NCBI RefSeq assembly: GCF_001647545.1
Contig: NZ_LSZH01000012.1
Location: 124,001 to 188,000 of the forward strand
Direction of reading: 5' to 3'
Source: Acinetobacter sp. SFB
Lineage (GTDB): Bacteria > Pseudomonadota > Gammaproteobacteria > Pseudomonadales > Moraxellaceae
Length of the DNA: 64,000 nt
The notes below the pieces were generated by a model. The model ran no database searches. It was not told where the DNA came from and saw only the letters and a program-made list of their open reading frames with translations. Below, one piece after another: positions 17,902 through 28,523 of this stretch. How positions within the stretch are numbered: the first letter of the stretch is position 1; each line of letters opens with the position of its first letter. A program made the position numbers and the translations under genes.

Positions 17902-17952
17902 CTCCTTACGGTTTGTGCAGCCCCTAGCTTTTGAAAAGCCAGAAGCAAGGAG
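17902..17952 (-). promoter_or_regulatory. S6:S18-type leader hairpin masking the rpsF SD
   Basis: In the rpsF transcript the Shine-Dalgarno AAGGAG (17902-17907) can pair with CTCCTT (17947-17952). The stem continues GCTTCT/AGGGGC and GCTTT/AAAGC, capped by TCA, leaving a 3'-side bulge TGCACAAACCGT next to the SD. A stem with a CCG-containing bulge close to the SD is the described architecture of the S6:S18-binding rpsF leader in other bacteria. The fold is by eye, and autoregulation is inferred. Confidence 0.6.
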
Positions 17953-18137
17953 TCACAACCAAAGTTGTGTCGCAAAAATTGCGAAGCGTGAATTTTAGTG
18001 GTTTTAGGGAGAAATTACAAGGGAATCTTTCTATGATGATTGAATTCGTCTACAAGCTTGACGGCAGGGAGGTTCAAATAAATAAAAATGGAAGAGAATC
18101 TTGATTAAGTGTTTTAAAGTAATGAAAATGAATGGAT

Positions 18138-18169
18138 AAAAAAAGATAGAGTAGAACTCTATCTTTTTT
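18138..18169 (-). terminator. cyo operon terminator
   Basis: AAAAGATAGAGT (18141-18152) and ACTCTATCTTTT (18156-18167) form a perfect 12-bp stem with a 3-base loop and a leftward T-run. It begins at the cyoE stop codon. Confidence 0.85.
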
Positions 18170-19046
18170 AGAAAAACACGATTTTTGTTGCTGGTGCTTG
18201 GGAGGTAAAACTAAAACAGATACTAATAATCGTAATTAAAATGACTGAAAACAGGAAAAAGCGTTTTGCCCATAATTGGTCATTTTCAGCTTTAAAGCCC
18301 AGTACACCAATATAAAACCAATAAATGCATAGCCCGTTTAAAATAACGAGATATAACCAGTTTGTATAACCATATACAAATAAGGCATTCATGGTGATGG
18401 TAAATAAAACAACATAAATCAGTGATTCAATTTTAGTACGTAAAATAGAACGTGCTACAGGGAGAATCGGAATACCTGCATTTTTGTAGTCATCAAAACG
18501 ATATACTGCAATTGCCCATGAATGGGGCATTTGCCAAAGTGCAAAACCAATAAAAATAAGCAGTGCAGCTAAGTCAAATTCATTACTAACAGCGGTATAT
18601 CCAATCACTGGTGGGCTTGCACCAGAAATACTTCCAATAACAGTTTGGTGGATTGTTGTGCGTTTTGTCCAGAGGCTATAAAACACCACATAGACCACAA
18701 AACCAATCACCGCAAATAAAAAAGCGTACGCATTTACCCAGAACCATAAAATGCTAAAACCAATCACACCCAGTACTAAGGAATACACCAAAGCCACAGG
18801 CACAGAAATAGATTTTTTAACCATCGCACGGTTTTGTGTGCGCTGCATTTTTTGGTCGATGTCTTGGTCAATCACATTATTGACCACACAACCAGAGGCG
18901 ACAACCAAAGTTGTACCAAGGAGGGTAATAAGCAATAAAAGGAAATCTACAGAACCTTGAGCGGCTAGGAAATAGCCACCCAAGGTGGTAACAAAGTTAC
19001 CAAAGAGAATTCCTGGTTTTGTCAGGAATAGATACTTTTTCAGCAT
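18168..19046 (-). CDS. cyoE: Protoheme IX farnesyltransferase
   Basis: 292 residues with about nine membrane helices, UbiA superfamily. The first Asp-rich motif NNVIDQDIDQKMQRTQNR binds farnesyl-diphosphate magnesium, and the second lies in YRFDDYKNAGIP. It converts heme B to heme O for the bo3 oxidase. Last gene of cyoABCDE, 10 bp after cyoD. Confidence 0.95.
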   Translation of the reverse strand: MLKKYLFLTKPGILFGNFVTTLGGYFLAAQGSVDFLLLLITLLGTTLVVASGCVVNNVIDQDIDQKMQRTQNRAMVKKSISVPVALVYSLVLGVIGFSILWFWVNAYAFLFAVIGFVVYVVFYSLWTKRTTIHQTVIGSISGASPPVIGYTAVSNEFDLAALLIFIGFALWQMPHSWAIAVYRFDDYKNAGIPILPVARSILRTKIESLIYVVLFTITMNALFVYGYTNWLYLVILNGLCIYWFYIGVLGFKAENDQLWAKRFFLFSVILITIISICFSFTSQAPATKIVFF

Positions 19047-19056
19047 GACGATCAGT

Positions 19057-19383
19057 TTAGATCATCATGTTGTAGTGAAGGTAATTCATGATCCATACAG
19101 AACCAACCAGTAAGATTGCAACTGTAAGAATTGTATAGATGAATGCAATGACATTCCAGCGTTGTTCTGAAGAAGAGTTCATGTGCAGGAAGTAAATTAA
19201 CTGTACAAGAATCTGAGCAACAGCTGTGATCGCAATCGTTGCAATAACTACGCCACGTCCAAATCCGCCTGCCATAACCATACCGAAAGGAATGACTGTA
19301 AGCAAAACTGAAAGGATAAAGCCAATGGTATATTGCTTGGTATTGCCGTGCGCTGCACCCGCAGAGTTGTGGTCATGACTCAT
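19057..19383 (-). CDS. cyoD: Cytochrome bo3 ubiquinol oxidase subunit IV
   Basis: 108 residues from the ATG at 19381-19383 (MSHDHNSAG). A longer frame starts 45 bases upstream, but the internal ATG overlaps the cyoC stop as TAATG and gives the normal protein length. Three transmembrane helices and a His/Gly-rich N terminus. A small subunit that assists assembly of the bo3 oxidase in the inner membrane. Confidence 0.93.
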   Translation of the reverse strand: MSHDHNSAGAAHGNTKQYTIGFILSVLLTVIPFGMVMAGGFGRGVVIATIAITAVAQILVQLIYFLHMNSSSEQRWNVIAFIYTILTVAILLVGSVWIMNYLHYNMMI

Positions 19384-20003
19384 TATAGAACTCCCATCAA
19401 GTAAACTACGCTGAATACACAGATCCAAACGATGTCAAGGAAGTGCCAGAACAAGCTTAGGCAAGCAAGACGACGAGTGTTTGGAAGTGTCAAACCATTT
19501 TTCTTGATTTGGTACATCAACACAAGCATCCAGACCAAACCAGAAGTTACGTGAATACCGTGCGTACCCACTAAGGTAAAGAACGCAGATAGGAACGCAC
19601 TTGTGGTTGGGCCATGACCAGAGTGTACAAGGTGGTTGAACTCATAAAGTTCCATGCCGATGAAGGCAGCACCGAATACCCAGGTAATTGCTAACCAAGT
19701 AAGAACTTGGCCCACATTTTTCTTGTATGAAGCAAGTACGGCAAAACCGAAGGTCACAGAAGAGATCAAGAGAGCGAAAGTTTCAGTTAAAACGAAACCT
19801 AAAGAATCACCAAAAAGCTCTTTAGCACTTGGAGTGCCAACAGGAATGTGACTGCTTAATACAGCGAACGCGATGAAGAGTGTCCCGAATAGGATCAAGT
19901 CACTCATCAAGTAAGTCCAGAAACCAAAGACAGTGATGTCAGTATCATCGTGATGATGATGCTCATCGTGTCCATGATTGTCGTGATGAAGTACTTCAGC
20001 CAT
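19383..20003 (-). CDS. cyoC: Cytochrome bo3 ubiquinol oxidase subunit III
   Basis: 206 residues with five membrane helices, heme-copper oxidase subunit III family ([55 protein letters not shown]). The N terminus is His-rich ([15 protein letters not shown]), unusual in degree and possibly metal-binding. It stabilises the oxidase core. 4 bp after cyoB and overlapping cyoD by one base. Confidence 0.95.
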   Translation of the reverse strand: MAEVLHHDNHGHDEHHHHDDTDITVFGFWTYLMSDLILFGTLFIAFAVLSSHIPVGTPSAKELFGDSLGFVLTETFALLISSVTFGFAVLASYKKNVGQVLTWLAITWVFGAAFIGMELYEFNHLVHSGHGPTTSAFLSAFFTLVGTHGIHVTSGLVWMLVLMYQIKKNGLTLPNTRRLACLSLFWHFLDIVWICVFSVVYLMGVL

Positions 20004-20007
20004 TGTC

Positions 20008-21996
20008 TTAGTCCTTCTTCAAGTGTTTTTCAAGAATCGCATAGCGTTCGTTTTCAATGCGTTCTACTTCAGCAGCAGGCACATAGTAATCCACTTTCTT
20101 AGTGAATGAACTTACGATAAACGAAACGATAGCACCAATGAATCCAACGGCTACTAACCACCAGATATGCCAGATTAAAGCAAAGCCCATTACCGTAAGC
20201 AGCATTGCAATAATGAAACCAGCCGCACGGTTGGTTGGCATATGAATGTCTTCATACTTGGTTGGTTTAGCGTATGCGATGCCATTTTCTTTGTCAGTCC
20301 AGAAAGTATCAATACCATTGATCTTTGGAAGATGAGCAAAGTTATAAAATGGAGCAGGAGACGAAGTAGACCATTCAAGTACACGACCATCCCATGGATC
20401 GCCTGTGTGATCGATATTGTTGTTGCGTTGTAAGAAACCAACAATGATTTGCATTAAGAAGCATGCAATACCAAGAGCAACCAGAACAGCACCGAACAAT
20501 GCAATCGATACATACGGATCCCATTCTGGGTTGTCATATGTATTCAAGCGACGAGTCATACCCATGAAACCAAGGATATAAAGTGGCATGAATGCAAAGT
20601 AGAAACCGAAGAACCAGAACCAGAACGCTGCTTTACCCCAAGTTTCATTGAGTTTCCAGCCAAACATTTTTGGCCAGTAGAAAATGATACCTGCGAACAT
20701 TGCAAATACTACACCACCAATAATTACGTTATGGAAGTGAGCAATCAAGAATAACGAGTTATGTACCAAGAAGTCCGCTGGTGGAACTGCCATTAATACA
20801 CCTGTTAAACCACCGATACCAAAAGTCACAAGGAAACCAAGTGTCCAAAGCATTGGTGTTGTAAAGGTAATGCGACCCTTGTACATGGTGAATAACCAAG
20901 AGAAGATTTTCACACCAGTAGGGATGGCAATAATCATGGTCATGATACCGAAGAACGCGTTAACGTTGGCACCAGCACCCATGGTAAAGAAATGGTGAAC
21001 CCATACAACGAAAGACAATACTGTGATTGCTACTGTTGCATAGACCATTGATTTGTAACCGAACAAAGCTTTGCGCGAGAAAGTTGATACAACTTCTGAG
21101 TAAATACCGAATGCAGGTAATACCAAAATGTAAACTTCCGGGTGACCCCAAGTCCAAATCAAGTTTACATACAACATTGGGCTACCACCCAAGTCATTTG
21201 TAAAGAAGTGGAAACCGAAGTAACGGTCAAGCGACAACATTGCAATGGTAGCAGTTAACACTGGGAACGCTGCAATGATCAATACTGCTGTACATAAAGA
21301 TGTCCAGGTAAAGATCGGCATATCCATCAGTGTCATGCCAGGTGCGCGCATTTTAATGATGGTAACAAAGAAGTTAACACCTGTTAAAAGCGTACCCAAG
21401 CCTGAAATTTGAAGTGCCCAGATATAGTAGTCAACACCTACGCCCGGAGAATATTCAATGCCTGATAGTGGAGGGTAAGCCATCCAACCAGTTGCAGCGA
21501 ATTCACCCAGTGCAAGAGAAGCCATCATCAGACCCGCAGCACCGGCAAATAACCAGAAACTGAGTGAGTTCAATAATGGGAAGGCAACGTCACGAGCACC
21601 AATCTGTAAAGGTACAGAGATGTTCATTAAGCCGACTACAAGACCCATTGCTACGAAGAAGATCATGATTACGCCATGGGCAGTAAAGATCTGATCGTAA
21701 TGTTCAGGATGTAAATAGCCTTCACCACCACCTCGAGCGAGGAACTGCTGAAGACGCATCATGATTGCATCTGCGAAACCACGAACCAGCATGATTACAG
21801 ATACAAAGATATACATGATACCAATTTTTTTATGGTCTACAGAGGTGAACCATTCAGTCCACAAGTAGTTCCATTTTTTAAAGTAGGTGATCCCTGCAGC
21901 GACTGCAAGGCCACCTAGGATCATCATCGCAACAGTCACCAATACAATTGGATCGTGTGGGATTGAATCCGGCCCTAACTTACCTAATAAGCTCAT
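20008..21996 (-). CDS. cyoB: Cytochrome bo3 ubiquinol oxidase subunit I
   Basis: 662 residues, the catalytic heme-copper subunit with about 15 membrane helices. [17 protein letters not shown] carries the CuB histidine and cross-linked tyrosine, VHHFFTMG the other CuB histidines, and HFHNVIIGG the heme ligands. The subunit oxidises ubiquinol, reduces oxygen to water and pumps protons. Position and length match E. coli CyoB (663 aa). 3 bp after cyoA. Confidence 0.97.
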   Translation of the reverse strand: MSLLGKLGPDSIPHDPIVLVTVAMMILGGLAVAAGITYFKKWNYLWTEWFTSVDHKKIGIMYIFVSVIMLVRGFADAIMMRLQQFLARGGGEGYLHPEHYDQIFTAHGVIMIFFVAMGLVVGLMNISVPLQIGARDVAFPLLNSLSFWLFAGAAGLMMASLALGEFAATGWMAYPPLSGIEYSPGVGVDYYIWALQISGLGTLLTGVNFFVTIIKMRAPGMTLMDMPIFTWTSLCTAVLIIAAFPVLTATIAMLSLDRYFGFHFFTNDLGGSPMLYVNLIWTWGHPEVYILVLPAFGIYSEVVSTFSRKALFGYKSMVYATVAITVLSFVVWVHHFFTMGAGANVNAFFGIMTMIIAIPTGVKIFSWLFTMYKGRITFTTPMLWTLGFLVTFGIGGLTGVLMAVPPADFLVHNSLFLIAHFHNVIIGGVVFAMFAGIIFYWPKMFGWKLNETWGKAAFWFWFFGFYFAFMPLYILGFMGMTRRLNTYDNPEWDPYVSIALFGAVLVALGIACFLMQIIVGFLQRNNNIDHTGDPWDGRVLEWSTSSPAPFYNFAHLPKINGIDTFWTDKENGIAYAKPTKYEDIHMPTNRAAGFIIAMLLTVMGFALIWHIWWLVAVGFIGAIVSFIVSSFTKKVDYYVPAAEVERIENERYAILEKHLKKD

Positions 21997-21999
21997 GTC

Positions 22000-23073
22000 T
22001 TATTCCTCTACAGAAGCTGCAGTCGCATGTTCAACATTTGCATGAGCATCAGAAGCAGCGGCTTCGTGACCAGCAGTTGCTGAATGATCAGCACCGTGGT
22101 AATTGCTCATGTATCTGTTAATCACTGATTCGAATAATTTAGGCTCTACAGAAGAGTAATAAGTCACTGGATGTGGCTTAGTTGGATAAGGCTTCAATGC
22201 TTCAGCAGCAGCCTTCTCTTCAGGAGTTTGAGCATTCACAACCATTACTTCGATTTGGTGCTTAGAACGGTTGCCGTCACGTAAAGCAGCAAATTCAGTT
22301 TGATCTAAAACAGTTTTTTGAACTGCATTTGGATTTACTGAAGTGCCATTACCTGATTTAACTGCCGCTACCCATTCAGCAAACTGTGCATCTGTCACAG
22401 AATGAGCACGGAAGCGCATTTGTGAGAAGCCATAACCTGAATAGTTAGAAGAGAAACCGCGGAAGCCATCGGCCGGGCTGGTTTCGTCTGCCAAGAAGTT
22501 CAAGTGAGTCTGCATACCCGCCATTGCATAAATCTGACCAGACAATGCAGGGATAAAGAACGAATTCATTGTGAAGTTAGAAGTTAAACGAAGACTAACC
22601 GGAGTTTTCTCTGGGAAGCGTATTTCGTTAACAGTCGCAATGTTTTGTTCTGGGTAGATGAAGATCCATTTAAATTGTTCAGCAATAACTTGAACAGTTA
22701 AAGGCGCTTTATCAGAGTCTACCGGACGGTATGGGTCATACTTGTGGGAACCCCACCAAGTTAACCACGCTAGAATACCAATAATAATGACAGGTATGCC
22801 CCATACTACAATTTCAATTGCAGTTGAGTGTGCCCATGTAGGTTTATAGTCTGCATCTTTATTCGATGCGCGATATTTCCATCCAAACCACAATGCCATA
22901 ATTGCTGATGGAATAACCACCAAAAGCATTAAATAGATCGCAGTCATCATCAGGTCAGATTGACCTTGAGCAACTGGACCTTTTGAGTTTAGAAGTACCA
23001 TATCACCGCCACACCCAGTCAAGAGTGCAGCCATCGCAGATAAAGACAATACAGCTAAAATTGTTTGTCTCAT
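22000..23073 (-). CDS. cyoA: Cytochrome bo3 ubiquinol oxidase subunit II
   Basis: 357 residues. A lipoprotein signal (LSAMAALLTGC, lipidated Cys21) and two membrane helices precede a periplasmic cupredoxin domain that lacks the CuA ligands, as expected for a quinol oxidase. The C terminus is an Ala/His-rich tail (about 325-357) longer than in E. coli CyoA (315 aa). First gene of cyoABCDE. A 94-bp region of inverted repeats lies 46 bp upstream of the start and may shape the leader. Confidence 0.96.
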   Translation of the reverse strand: MRQTILAVLSLSAMAALLTGCGGDMVLLNSKGPVAQGQSDLMMTAIYLMLLVVIPSAIMALWFGWKYRASNKDADYKPTWAHSTAIEIVVWGIPVIIIGILAWLTWWGSHKYDPYRPVDSDKAPLTVQVIAEQFKWIFIYPEQNIATVNEIRFPEKTPVSLRLTSNFTMNSFFIPALSGQIYAMAGMQTHLNFLADETSPADGFRGFSSNYSGYGFSQMRFRAHSVTDAQFAEWVAAVKSGNGTSVNPNAVQKTVLDQTEFAALRDGNRSKHQIEVMVVNAQTPEEKAAAEALKPYPTKPHPVTYYSSVEPKLFESVINRYMSNYHGADHSATAGHEAAASDAHANVEHATAASVEE

Positions 23074-23118
23074 TTTACAACCTCGGTGAAGAGTCCCATT
23101 CCATAATTTAATATGGGA

Positions 23119-23212
23119 TAGCGATTAAAGTGTCGCATGATTGGAAAGGTTTTATTTTTCACTTAGAAAATTCTAAGTATAAAAAAACCTTCCCAATCAT
23201 GAGACACCGCTA
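23119..23212. repeat. Long inverted repeat upstream of cyoA
   Basis: Left arm 23130-23168 and right arm 23171-23207 are near-perfect complements: GTGTC(G/T)CATGATTGG(A/G)AAGGTTTT outside, a short unequal spacer, and a perfect inner ACTTAGAA/TTCTAAGT around a 2-base loop. TAGCG (23119-23123) and CGCTA (23208-23212) extend it past a 6-base bulge. No T-run follows on either strand, so it is not a standard terminator. It lies in the 319-bp gap between the RDD gene and cyoA, where I see no gene. Confidence 0.75.
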
Positions 23213-23392
23213 CGTTGTGAGGCATTATGCCTCATATTGTTGAACTAAGCTATATGTTAGGAAGCTTTAAATGACTGTTATAAAAACTGATTTTTTTACT
23301 CGGAATTAAACTTTTACTATAATAATTTTATTTTAATATCAATATTCTGGGGGGGAACAGGGATATAAAATAATCCCTGTTTGATGGTGTAA

Positions 23393-24163
23393 TTATTGTT
23401 TAACCACTTTAGTTTTGGCTAATTTATCATGCAAAGTTTGACGCTTTTCACTCATGGCAACGACATGGTCAATGATCGTGATGAACGGCATAAACAACAG
23501 ATTTAAAATAATAAAAATGAAACTTCGTAAAGTGAAGGCACGCATTAAGCTTACTTTTTCACCACTTTCCGCATCTACAATTTTAATTTTGGTCAGTTTC
23601 TTACCAATACTTTGCCCGGATTTGGCCAGCATAAAGGCCTGAATTCCAAGCATAATAATGATGTAGATAAACATCGCTTGCCATGCTTCTGCTGGAATAA
23701 GGGTAAATAATTGCTGTTGTAACTGAACTGCCTGAGTTGACGTTTCGGTGGATTGCATCTTTTGCTGAATTTCTGACAACTGGCTAACTTGTTCGGGTTT
23801 CAGGAAAAAAGATGGAATGGCAGCTGCAGGTAACCAGAGCAATAAATCAATAATTTTTGCCAAAATTCGTGTACTAATTGAAGCCAGTTCATTATTCTGA
23901 GCTGCTTTACTTTCAACATGTATTTTGTTAGAGCTTGAATTCTGAGCAGGGCTTTGCTCCGGAAAAGGTGTGGGAGCAATATAACCTTTAGGTTGATATA
24001 CAAGTTTACCTTGGGTTAATTCACCTAAAGCTTTCCATTCGGTCATGCCTTGATGCCAAGCTAGATCTGTAAGAAGAACTTGCTGGCTAGCGAGCATTTG
24101 ATTGAGCTGCTCTAGCGTATATGGACCAGCTTGTTGATTATTACGAGCCAAGTAAATTTGCAT
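23393..24163 (-). CDS. GYF_2-RDD family membrane protein
   Basis: 256 residues. An N-terminal GYF_2 domain (QAGPYTLEQLNQML and DLAWHQGMTEWKAL, about 10-48) is joined by a flexible linker to a C-terminal RDD domain starting near residue 98 (STRILAKIIDLLLWLPAAAI), with later GQSIGKKLTKIKIVD typical of RDD proteins. Three to four membrane helices. Some RDD proteins have been linked to sodium/proton exchange, but function here is unknown. Upstream of cyoA on the same strand with a 319-bp gap, so probably a separate transcript. Confidence 0.8.
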   Translation of the reverse strand: MQIYLARNNQQAGPYTLEQLNQMLASQQVLLTDLAWHQGMTEWKALGELTQGKLVYQPKGYIAPTPFPEQSPAQNSSSNKIHVESKAAQNNELASISTRILAKIIDLLLWLPAAAIPSFFLKPEQVSQLSEIQQKMQSTETSTQAVQLQQQLFTLIPAEAWQAMFIYIIIMLGIQAFMLAKSGQSIGKKLTKIKIVDAESGEKVSLMRAFTLRSFIFIILNLLFMPFITIIDHVVAMSEKRQTLHDKLAKTKVVKQ

Positions 24164-24222
24164 AAATATTAAATCTCAAAACGTAAATTAGGTTTGTATA
24201 GCAAACCCTTAAATTATAGATG

Positions 24223-24253
24223 AAAAAAAAGACCCAAATGTGGGTCTTTTTTT
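24223..24253. terminator. Terminator between ppsA and the RDD gene
   Basis: AAAAAAGACCCA (24225-24236) and TGGGTCTTTTTT (24241-24252) around AATG, with A and T runs on both sides. It directly follows the ppsA stop. Confidence 0.88.
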
Positions 24254-24264
24254 AACATAGTTTT

Positions 24265-26643
24265 TTAAGCTTGTTGAGCTTTTTCTTCAGCAAGGAAGAA
24301 CCAAGTGTCTAAAACCGAGTCTGGGTTTAGCGATACTGATTCAATACCTTGTTCCATCAGCCATTGTGCAAGATCTGGATGGTCAGAAGGACCTTGACCA
24401 CAAATACCGACGTATTTGCCTGCTTTACGGCATGCCTGAATTGCCATAGAAAGAAGCGCTTTAACCGCTGGATCACGCTCGTCAAACAGGTGAGAAACGA
24501 TACCAGAGTCACGGTCAAGACCAAGTGTTAACTGAGTCAAGTCGTTAGAACCGATCGAGAAGCCATCAAAGTGTTCAAGGAATTGATCAGCCAATAATGC
24601 ATTGGTTGGCAATTCACACATCATGATCACTTTAAGACCATTTTCACCGCGTTTAAGACCGTTAAGCGCCAATAATTCCATCACACGTTTCGCTTCAGCA
24701 ACTGTACGTACGAAAGGAATCATGATTTGAATGTTGGTTAAGCCCATTTCGTCACGTGCTTTCTTCAATGCGCGGCATTCAAGCTCAAAACAGTCACGGA
24801 AGTTGTCAGACACGTAACGGCTAGCGCCACGGAAACCAAGCATTGGGTTTTCTTCTTCTGGCTCGTATAACTTACCGCCGATCAAGTTGGCATATTCGTT
24901 TGACTTGAAGTCAGACATACGAACAATCACAGGTTTGTCAGCGAATGCAGCAGCAAGCGTTGAAATACCTTCAACCAATTTTTCGACATAGAATTCGATT
25001 GGAGAAGAGTAACCTGCAGTACGCGCCATAACAGCTGCACGAGTTTCGCGTGGAAGACTGTCAATGTTCAATAACGCTTTAGGATGCACACCAATCATAC
25101 GGTTGATGATGAATTCTAAACGTGCAAGACCAATACCTTCGTTCGGAATGGTCGCGAAATCGAATGCGCGGTCAGGGTTACCTACGTTCATCATGATTTT
25201 GAAAGGAAGTTTAGGCATTGATTCAATTGAGTTGCGTTGAATTTCGAAATCTAAAGAACCTTCGTAGATAAAGCCTGTATCACCTTCAGCACAAGATACA
25301 GTCACTTCCTGACCGTCTACAAGCACTTCAGTTGCATTACCACAACCCACGATTGCAGGAACACCAAGCTCACGTGCGATAATTGCCGCGTGACAAGTAC
25401 GACCACCACGATTTGTTACAATCGCAGCTGCACGTTTCATGACTGGTTCCCAATCCGGGTCAGTCATGTCAGATACAAGAACATCACCGTCTTGCACTTT
25501 GTCCATTTCTTTGATTGAAGAAACGATACGTACACGACCAGAACCTATACGTTGACCAATTGAACGACCTTCACAAATCACAGTACCTTTTTGTTTAAGC
25601 AGGTAGCGTTCCATTGTGCCGACATTTTCACGGCTTTTTACTGTTTCAGGACGTGCTTGAACGATATATATTTCACCATCATCGCCATCTTTCGCCCATT
25701 CGATGTCCATTGGAGAACCGTAATGGTTTTCAATGATCAATGCTTGTTTGGCAAGTTCTTGGAGTTCGTGATCATTTAACGCGAATTGTTGACGATCTTG
25801 TTTTTCAACGTCTACAACCACCACAGATTTACCAGCAGAAGCTTCTTCGCCATAAATCATTTTTTGGTGTTTAGAGCCAAGATTACGACGCAGGATAGAA
25901 TGTTTGCCAGCGTTTAATAATGGTTTAGAGAGGTAGAATTCATCAGGGTTTACTGCGCCCTGAACGACCATTTCACCCAAACCATAAGATGCAGTAATGA
26001 AGACAACATCACGGAAACCAGATTCTGTGTCAAGTGTAAACATTACACCGGCAGCGCCTGTTTCAGAACGCACCATGCGTTGAATACCCGCAGAAAGGGC
26101 AACAACTTCATGTTTAAAGTTTTGATGTACGCGGTATGAAATTGCACGGTCATTATATAAAGATGCAAAAACTTCTTTAATCGCGATCAGTACATTATCG
26201 ATCCCGCGAATGTTCAAGAAAGTTTCTTGCTGGCCGGCAAAAGAAGCGTCTGGTAAGTCTTCTGCAGTTGCAGATGAACGAACGGCAACCGCGATGTCAG
26301 GGTTGCCGTTGGACAATTCAGCGAAAGCGTTGCGAACTTCTTTTTCGAGTTCTGCTGTAAGCGGAGTATCGACAATCCATTGGCGAATTTTAGCGCCAGA
26401 TACTGCAAGAGCATTTACGTCATCAACATTTAAAGTTGATAGCTCTGCCTGAATTTTAGCGTTTAGGCCACTTTGCTCGAGAAATTCACGATAAGCAGCC
26501 GCAGTCGTTGCGAAACCACCTGGTACTGACACACCAGCATTGGATAAATGGCTGATCATTTCACCTAAAGATGAGTTTTTCCCACCTACAAGTTCAACGT
26601 CGTGCTTCCCTAATTTTTCTAGACCAATTACGCGCGCTTCCAA
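24265..26643 (-). CDS. ppsA: Phosphoenolpyruvate synthase
   Basis: 792 residues, full length. An N-terminal ATP-grasp domain ([33 protein letters not shown]), a phosphohistidine swivel domain with catalytic H418 in GGRTCHAAI, and a C-terminal PEP-binding TIM barrel ([31 protein letters not shown]). It makes PEP from pyruvate, ATP and water for gluconeogenesis. T416, two residues before the histidine, corresponds to the threonine modified by PpsR. Divergent from ppsR across 154 bp. Confidence 0.97.
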   Translation of the reverse strand: MEARVIGLEKLGKHDVELVGGKNSSLGEMISHLSNAGVSVPGGFATTAAAYREFLEQSGLNAKIQAELSTLNVDDVNALAVSGAKIRQWIVDTPLTAELEKEVRNAFAELSNGNPDIAVAVRSSATAEDLPDASFAGQQETFLNIRGIDNVLIAIKEVFASLYNDRAISYRVHQNFKHEVVALSAGIQRMVRSETGAAGVMFTLDTESGFRDVVFITASYGLGEMVVQGAVNPDEFYLSKPLLNAGKHSILRRNLGSKHQKMIYGEEASAGKSVVVVDVEKQDRQQFALNDHELQELAKQALIIENHYGSPMDIEWAKDGDDGEIYIVQARPETVKSRENVGTMERYLLKQKGTVICEGRSIGQRIGSGRVRIVSSIKEMDKVQDGDVLVSDMTDPDWEPVMKRAAAIVTNRGGRTCHAAIIARELGVPAIVGCGNATEVLVDGQEVTVSCAEGDTGFIYEGSLDFEIQRNSIESMPKLPFKIMMNVGNPDRAFDFATIPNEGIGLARLEFIINRMIGVHPKALLNIDSLPRETRAAVMARTAGYSSPIEFYVEKLVEGISTLAAAFADKPVIVRMSDFKSNEYANLIGGKLYEPEEENPMLGFRGASRYVSDNFRDCFELECRALKKARDEMGLTNIQIMIPFVRTVAEAKRVMELLALNGLKRGENGLKVIMMCELPTNALLADQFLEHFDGFSIGSNDLTQLTLGLDRDSGIVSHLFDERDPAVKALLSMAIQACRKAGKYVGICGQGPSDHPDLAQWLMEQGIESVSLNPDSVLDTWFFLAEEKAQQA

Positions 26644-26797
26644 AGTTGTTACTCCACTTTTGCAGTATTAATCACTATCTTGGCATGAAATTATAACAAA
26701 TCGCGTGGCTTTTTGATTTAACTCGGCGACAGTCATGTAAGATCGGTTTACTATAAAGATTTTACAGTACTTAGACAAATATTTAAGGAGAATTTTA

Positions 26798-27634
26798 ATG
26801 TCAGAAGGTAAACAGATTAAGCGCAGTGTATTTTTTATTTCCGATGGTACCGCAATTACTGCTGAAACCCTTGGACATTCACTGTTAGCACAGTTTCCTC
26901 ATGTTAATTTTGACATTCATATTATTCCTTATATTAGCTCTGAAGAAGCTGCAATGAATGTGGTTGCGGAAATTAATCAACGCGCAGATCGTGATGGGCA
27001 GCAACCCTTGGTGTTTGATACCCTTGTAGACCCATATGTGCGCGATATTATTAACACTGCGAATGCGGTAAATCTTGATGTATTTGAAGGGCTTATTGGT
27101 AAGTTGTCTGAGGTTTTAGGTACAGCTCCTACAACTTTAGTCGGACAAACCCATGCAGTGACCGATTCAGCGTCGTATAAAGCCCGTATTGACGCAGTTC
27201 ATTTTGCCTTGGACAACGATGATGGGGCACGTACCCGCCATTATGACAAAGCCGATTTAATTCTAATTGGTGTGTCACGTTCAGGCAAAACTCCAACCTC
27301 AATTTATTTGTCATTACAATTTGGCATTCGTGTGGCGAACTATCCGTTAACCGAAGAAGATCTGGATGACAACCGTTTGCCGGCAGTATTGCGTCCCCAT
27401 AAAAGCAAACTGTTTGGTTTAATGATTGATGCGGAGCGTCTTGTAGCGATTCGTACTGAACGCAAGGCAAATAGCCGTTATGCAAGTTTCAGTCAATGTC
27501 AGATGGAACTTCGTGCGGTTGAAGGAATTTATATTTCTGAAGGTATTAAATATTTGAATGTTTCGGAAATGTCGATTGAAGAAATTTCAACCCGTGTTTT
27601 ACAAATGACAGGTCTTAAACGTCGTATTGGTTAA
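26798..27634 (+). CDS. ppsR: PEP synthase regulatory kinase/phosphorylase
   Basis: 278 residues, DUF299 family. The P-loop GVSRSGKT lies at 158-165, and the start SVFFISDGTAITAETLGHSLL is characteristic. In E. coli the homologue phosphorylates PEP synthase next to its catalytic histidine with ADP and removes the phosphate with Pi, switching the enzyme off and on. It is divergent from ppsA, its presumed target. AAGGAG precedes the ATG. An 11-bp perfect hairpin follows at 27642-27669. Confidence 0.95.
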   Translation: MSEGKQIKRSVFFISDGTAITAETLGHSLLAQFPHVNFDIHIIPYISSEEAAMNVVAEINQRADRDGQQPLVFDTLVDPYVRDIINTANAVNLDVFEGLIGKLSEVLGTAPTTLVGQTHAVTDSASYKARIDAVHFALDNDDGARTRHYDKADLILIGVSRSGKTPTSIYLSLQFGIRVANYPLTEEDLDDNRLPAVLRPHKSKLFGLMIDAERLVAIRTERKANSRYASFSQCQMELRAVEGIYISEGIKYLNVSEMSIEEISTRVLQMTGLKRRIG

Positions 27635-27641
27635 AGTAAAA

Positions 27642-27669
27642 GTAGAGTTAAATTAATCTTTAACTCTAC
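27642..27669 (+). terminator. Hairpin after ppsR
   Basis: GTAGAGTTAAA and TTTAACTCTAC pair perfectly around TTAATC. There is no clear T-run, so it may be only a weak terminator or an mRNA 3' stabiliser. Confidence 0.4.
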
Positions 27670-27701
27670 TCTATATAATCGAAAATTAAGAGGATTGTTA
27701 T

Positions 27702-28472
27702 ATGTATAAAATATTAAAGCTAAAAACAATTGCTCTTTTTTTCGCTATGCTGAGTCTGGTGAGTAGTTCGACTTTTGCAGAATCGGTTGCTCAATTTGAA
27801 AATAATATCATTAATAAATATTATAAAACCAGTTTGACTGATCGCTATGAGAATGACGGCGTTAACCAAGAAGTGGCGACAAAAGTAGCAAATTTTATTG
27901 AGAGAAATTCACAAAGTTTTGAATATCCATTTAAAAATTTACTTGATAAAAATCTACTTTTATTGAATTACAGTCCTGATCGAAAGCTTAAGTTTTATAC
28001 GTTTAATATTTCTGCCGGTGGCTCAATGCGTGAATTTGAGTCCTATGTGCAGTTTAAACAGGGCAACAAATTCATTACCCAAGCACTCAATGATACGGGA
28101 TTTATTAAAGCCATTCGTCAAACCCAATTAAATAATGTTCCAACCTATCTTGTTTCCAGAACTTATATTGGCAGTAGTTGTGAGGGGCAATATGGTATTC
28201 AAGCGAATCAGATTAATAATAATCAATATAAAAGCGTGAAGGTTTTTAAGACCAAAACAAAAGCACTTGATCAGATTAATATCAATTATGACTGTCATTA
28301 TTATTTAAAAAATATCCAACCTTTTGATATGGATGGCCACTATATTCGTATATCTCAGAATCTCAAAAATATTGATATTCTATTGATTAAGCCATCCGGT
28401 GAGTTGACAAAAAATTATTTGCGTTATCAAAAGACTAAAAATAATTATCAATATATCGGTACAGTGAAATAA
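27702..28472 (+). CDS. Secreted protein of unknown function
   Basis: 256 residues with a clear Sec signal peptide (positive MYKILKLK, hydrophobic core, cleavage after STFA at about residue 26). The mature part has two cysteines (SSCEGQYG and NYDCHYY) that could form a disulphide in the periplasm, and is rich in Asn, Lys and Tyr. I recognise no domain. AGAGGA precedes the ATG. It is followed by its own terminator and is probably monocistronic. Confidence 0.75.
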   Translation: MYKILKLKTIALFFAMLSLVSSSTFAESVAQFENNIINKYYKTSLTDRYENDGVNQEVATKVANFIERNSQSFEYPFKNLLDKNLLLLNYSPDRKLKFYTFNISAGGSMREFESYVQFKQGNKFITQALNDTGFIKAIRQTQLNNVPTYLVSRTYIGSSCEGQYGIQANQINNNQYKSVKVFKTKTKALDQININYDCHYYLKNIQPFDMDGHYIRISQNLKNIDILLIKPSGELTKNYLRYQKTKNNYQYIGTVK

Positions 28473-28484
28473 ATTGATCAATAA

Positions 28485-28512
28485 AAAAAAGAGGCTGACA
28501 TGCCTCTTTTTT
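28485..28512. terminator. Terminator between two converging genes
   Basis: AAAAAAGAGGC and GCCTCTTTTTT around TGACAT, with runs on both sides. It serves the secreted protein at 27702-28472 and the flavoprotein fragment at 28524-29078. Confidence 0.85.
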
Positions 28513-28523
28513 ATGCTTAAAAC

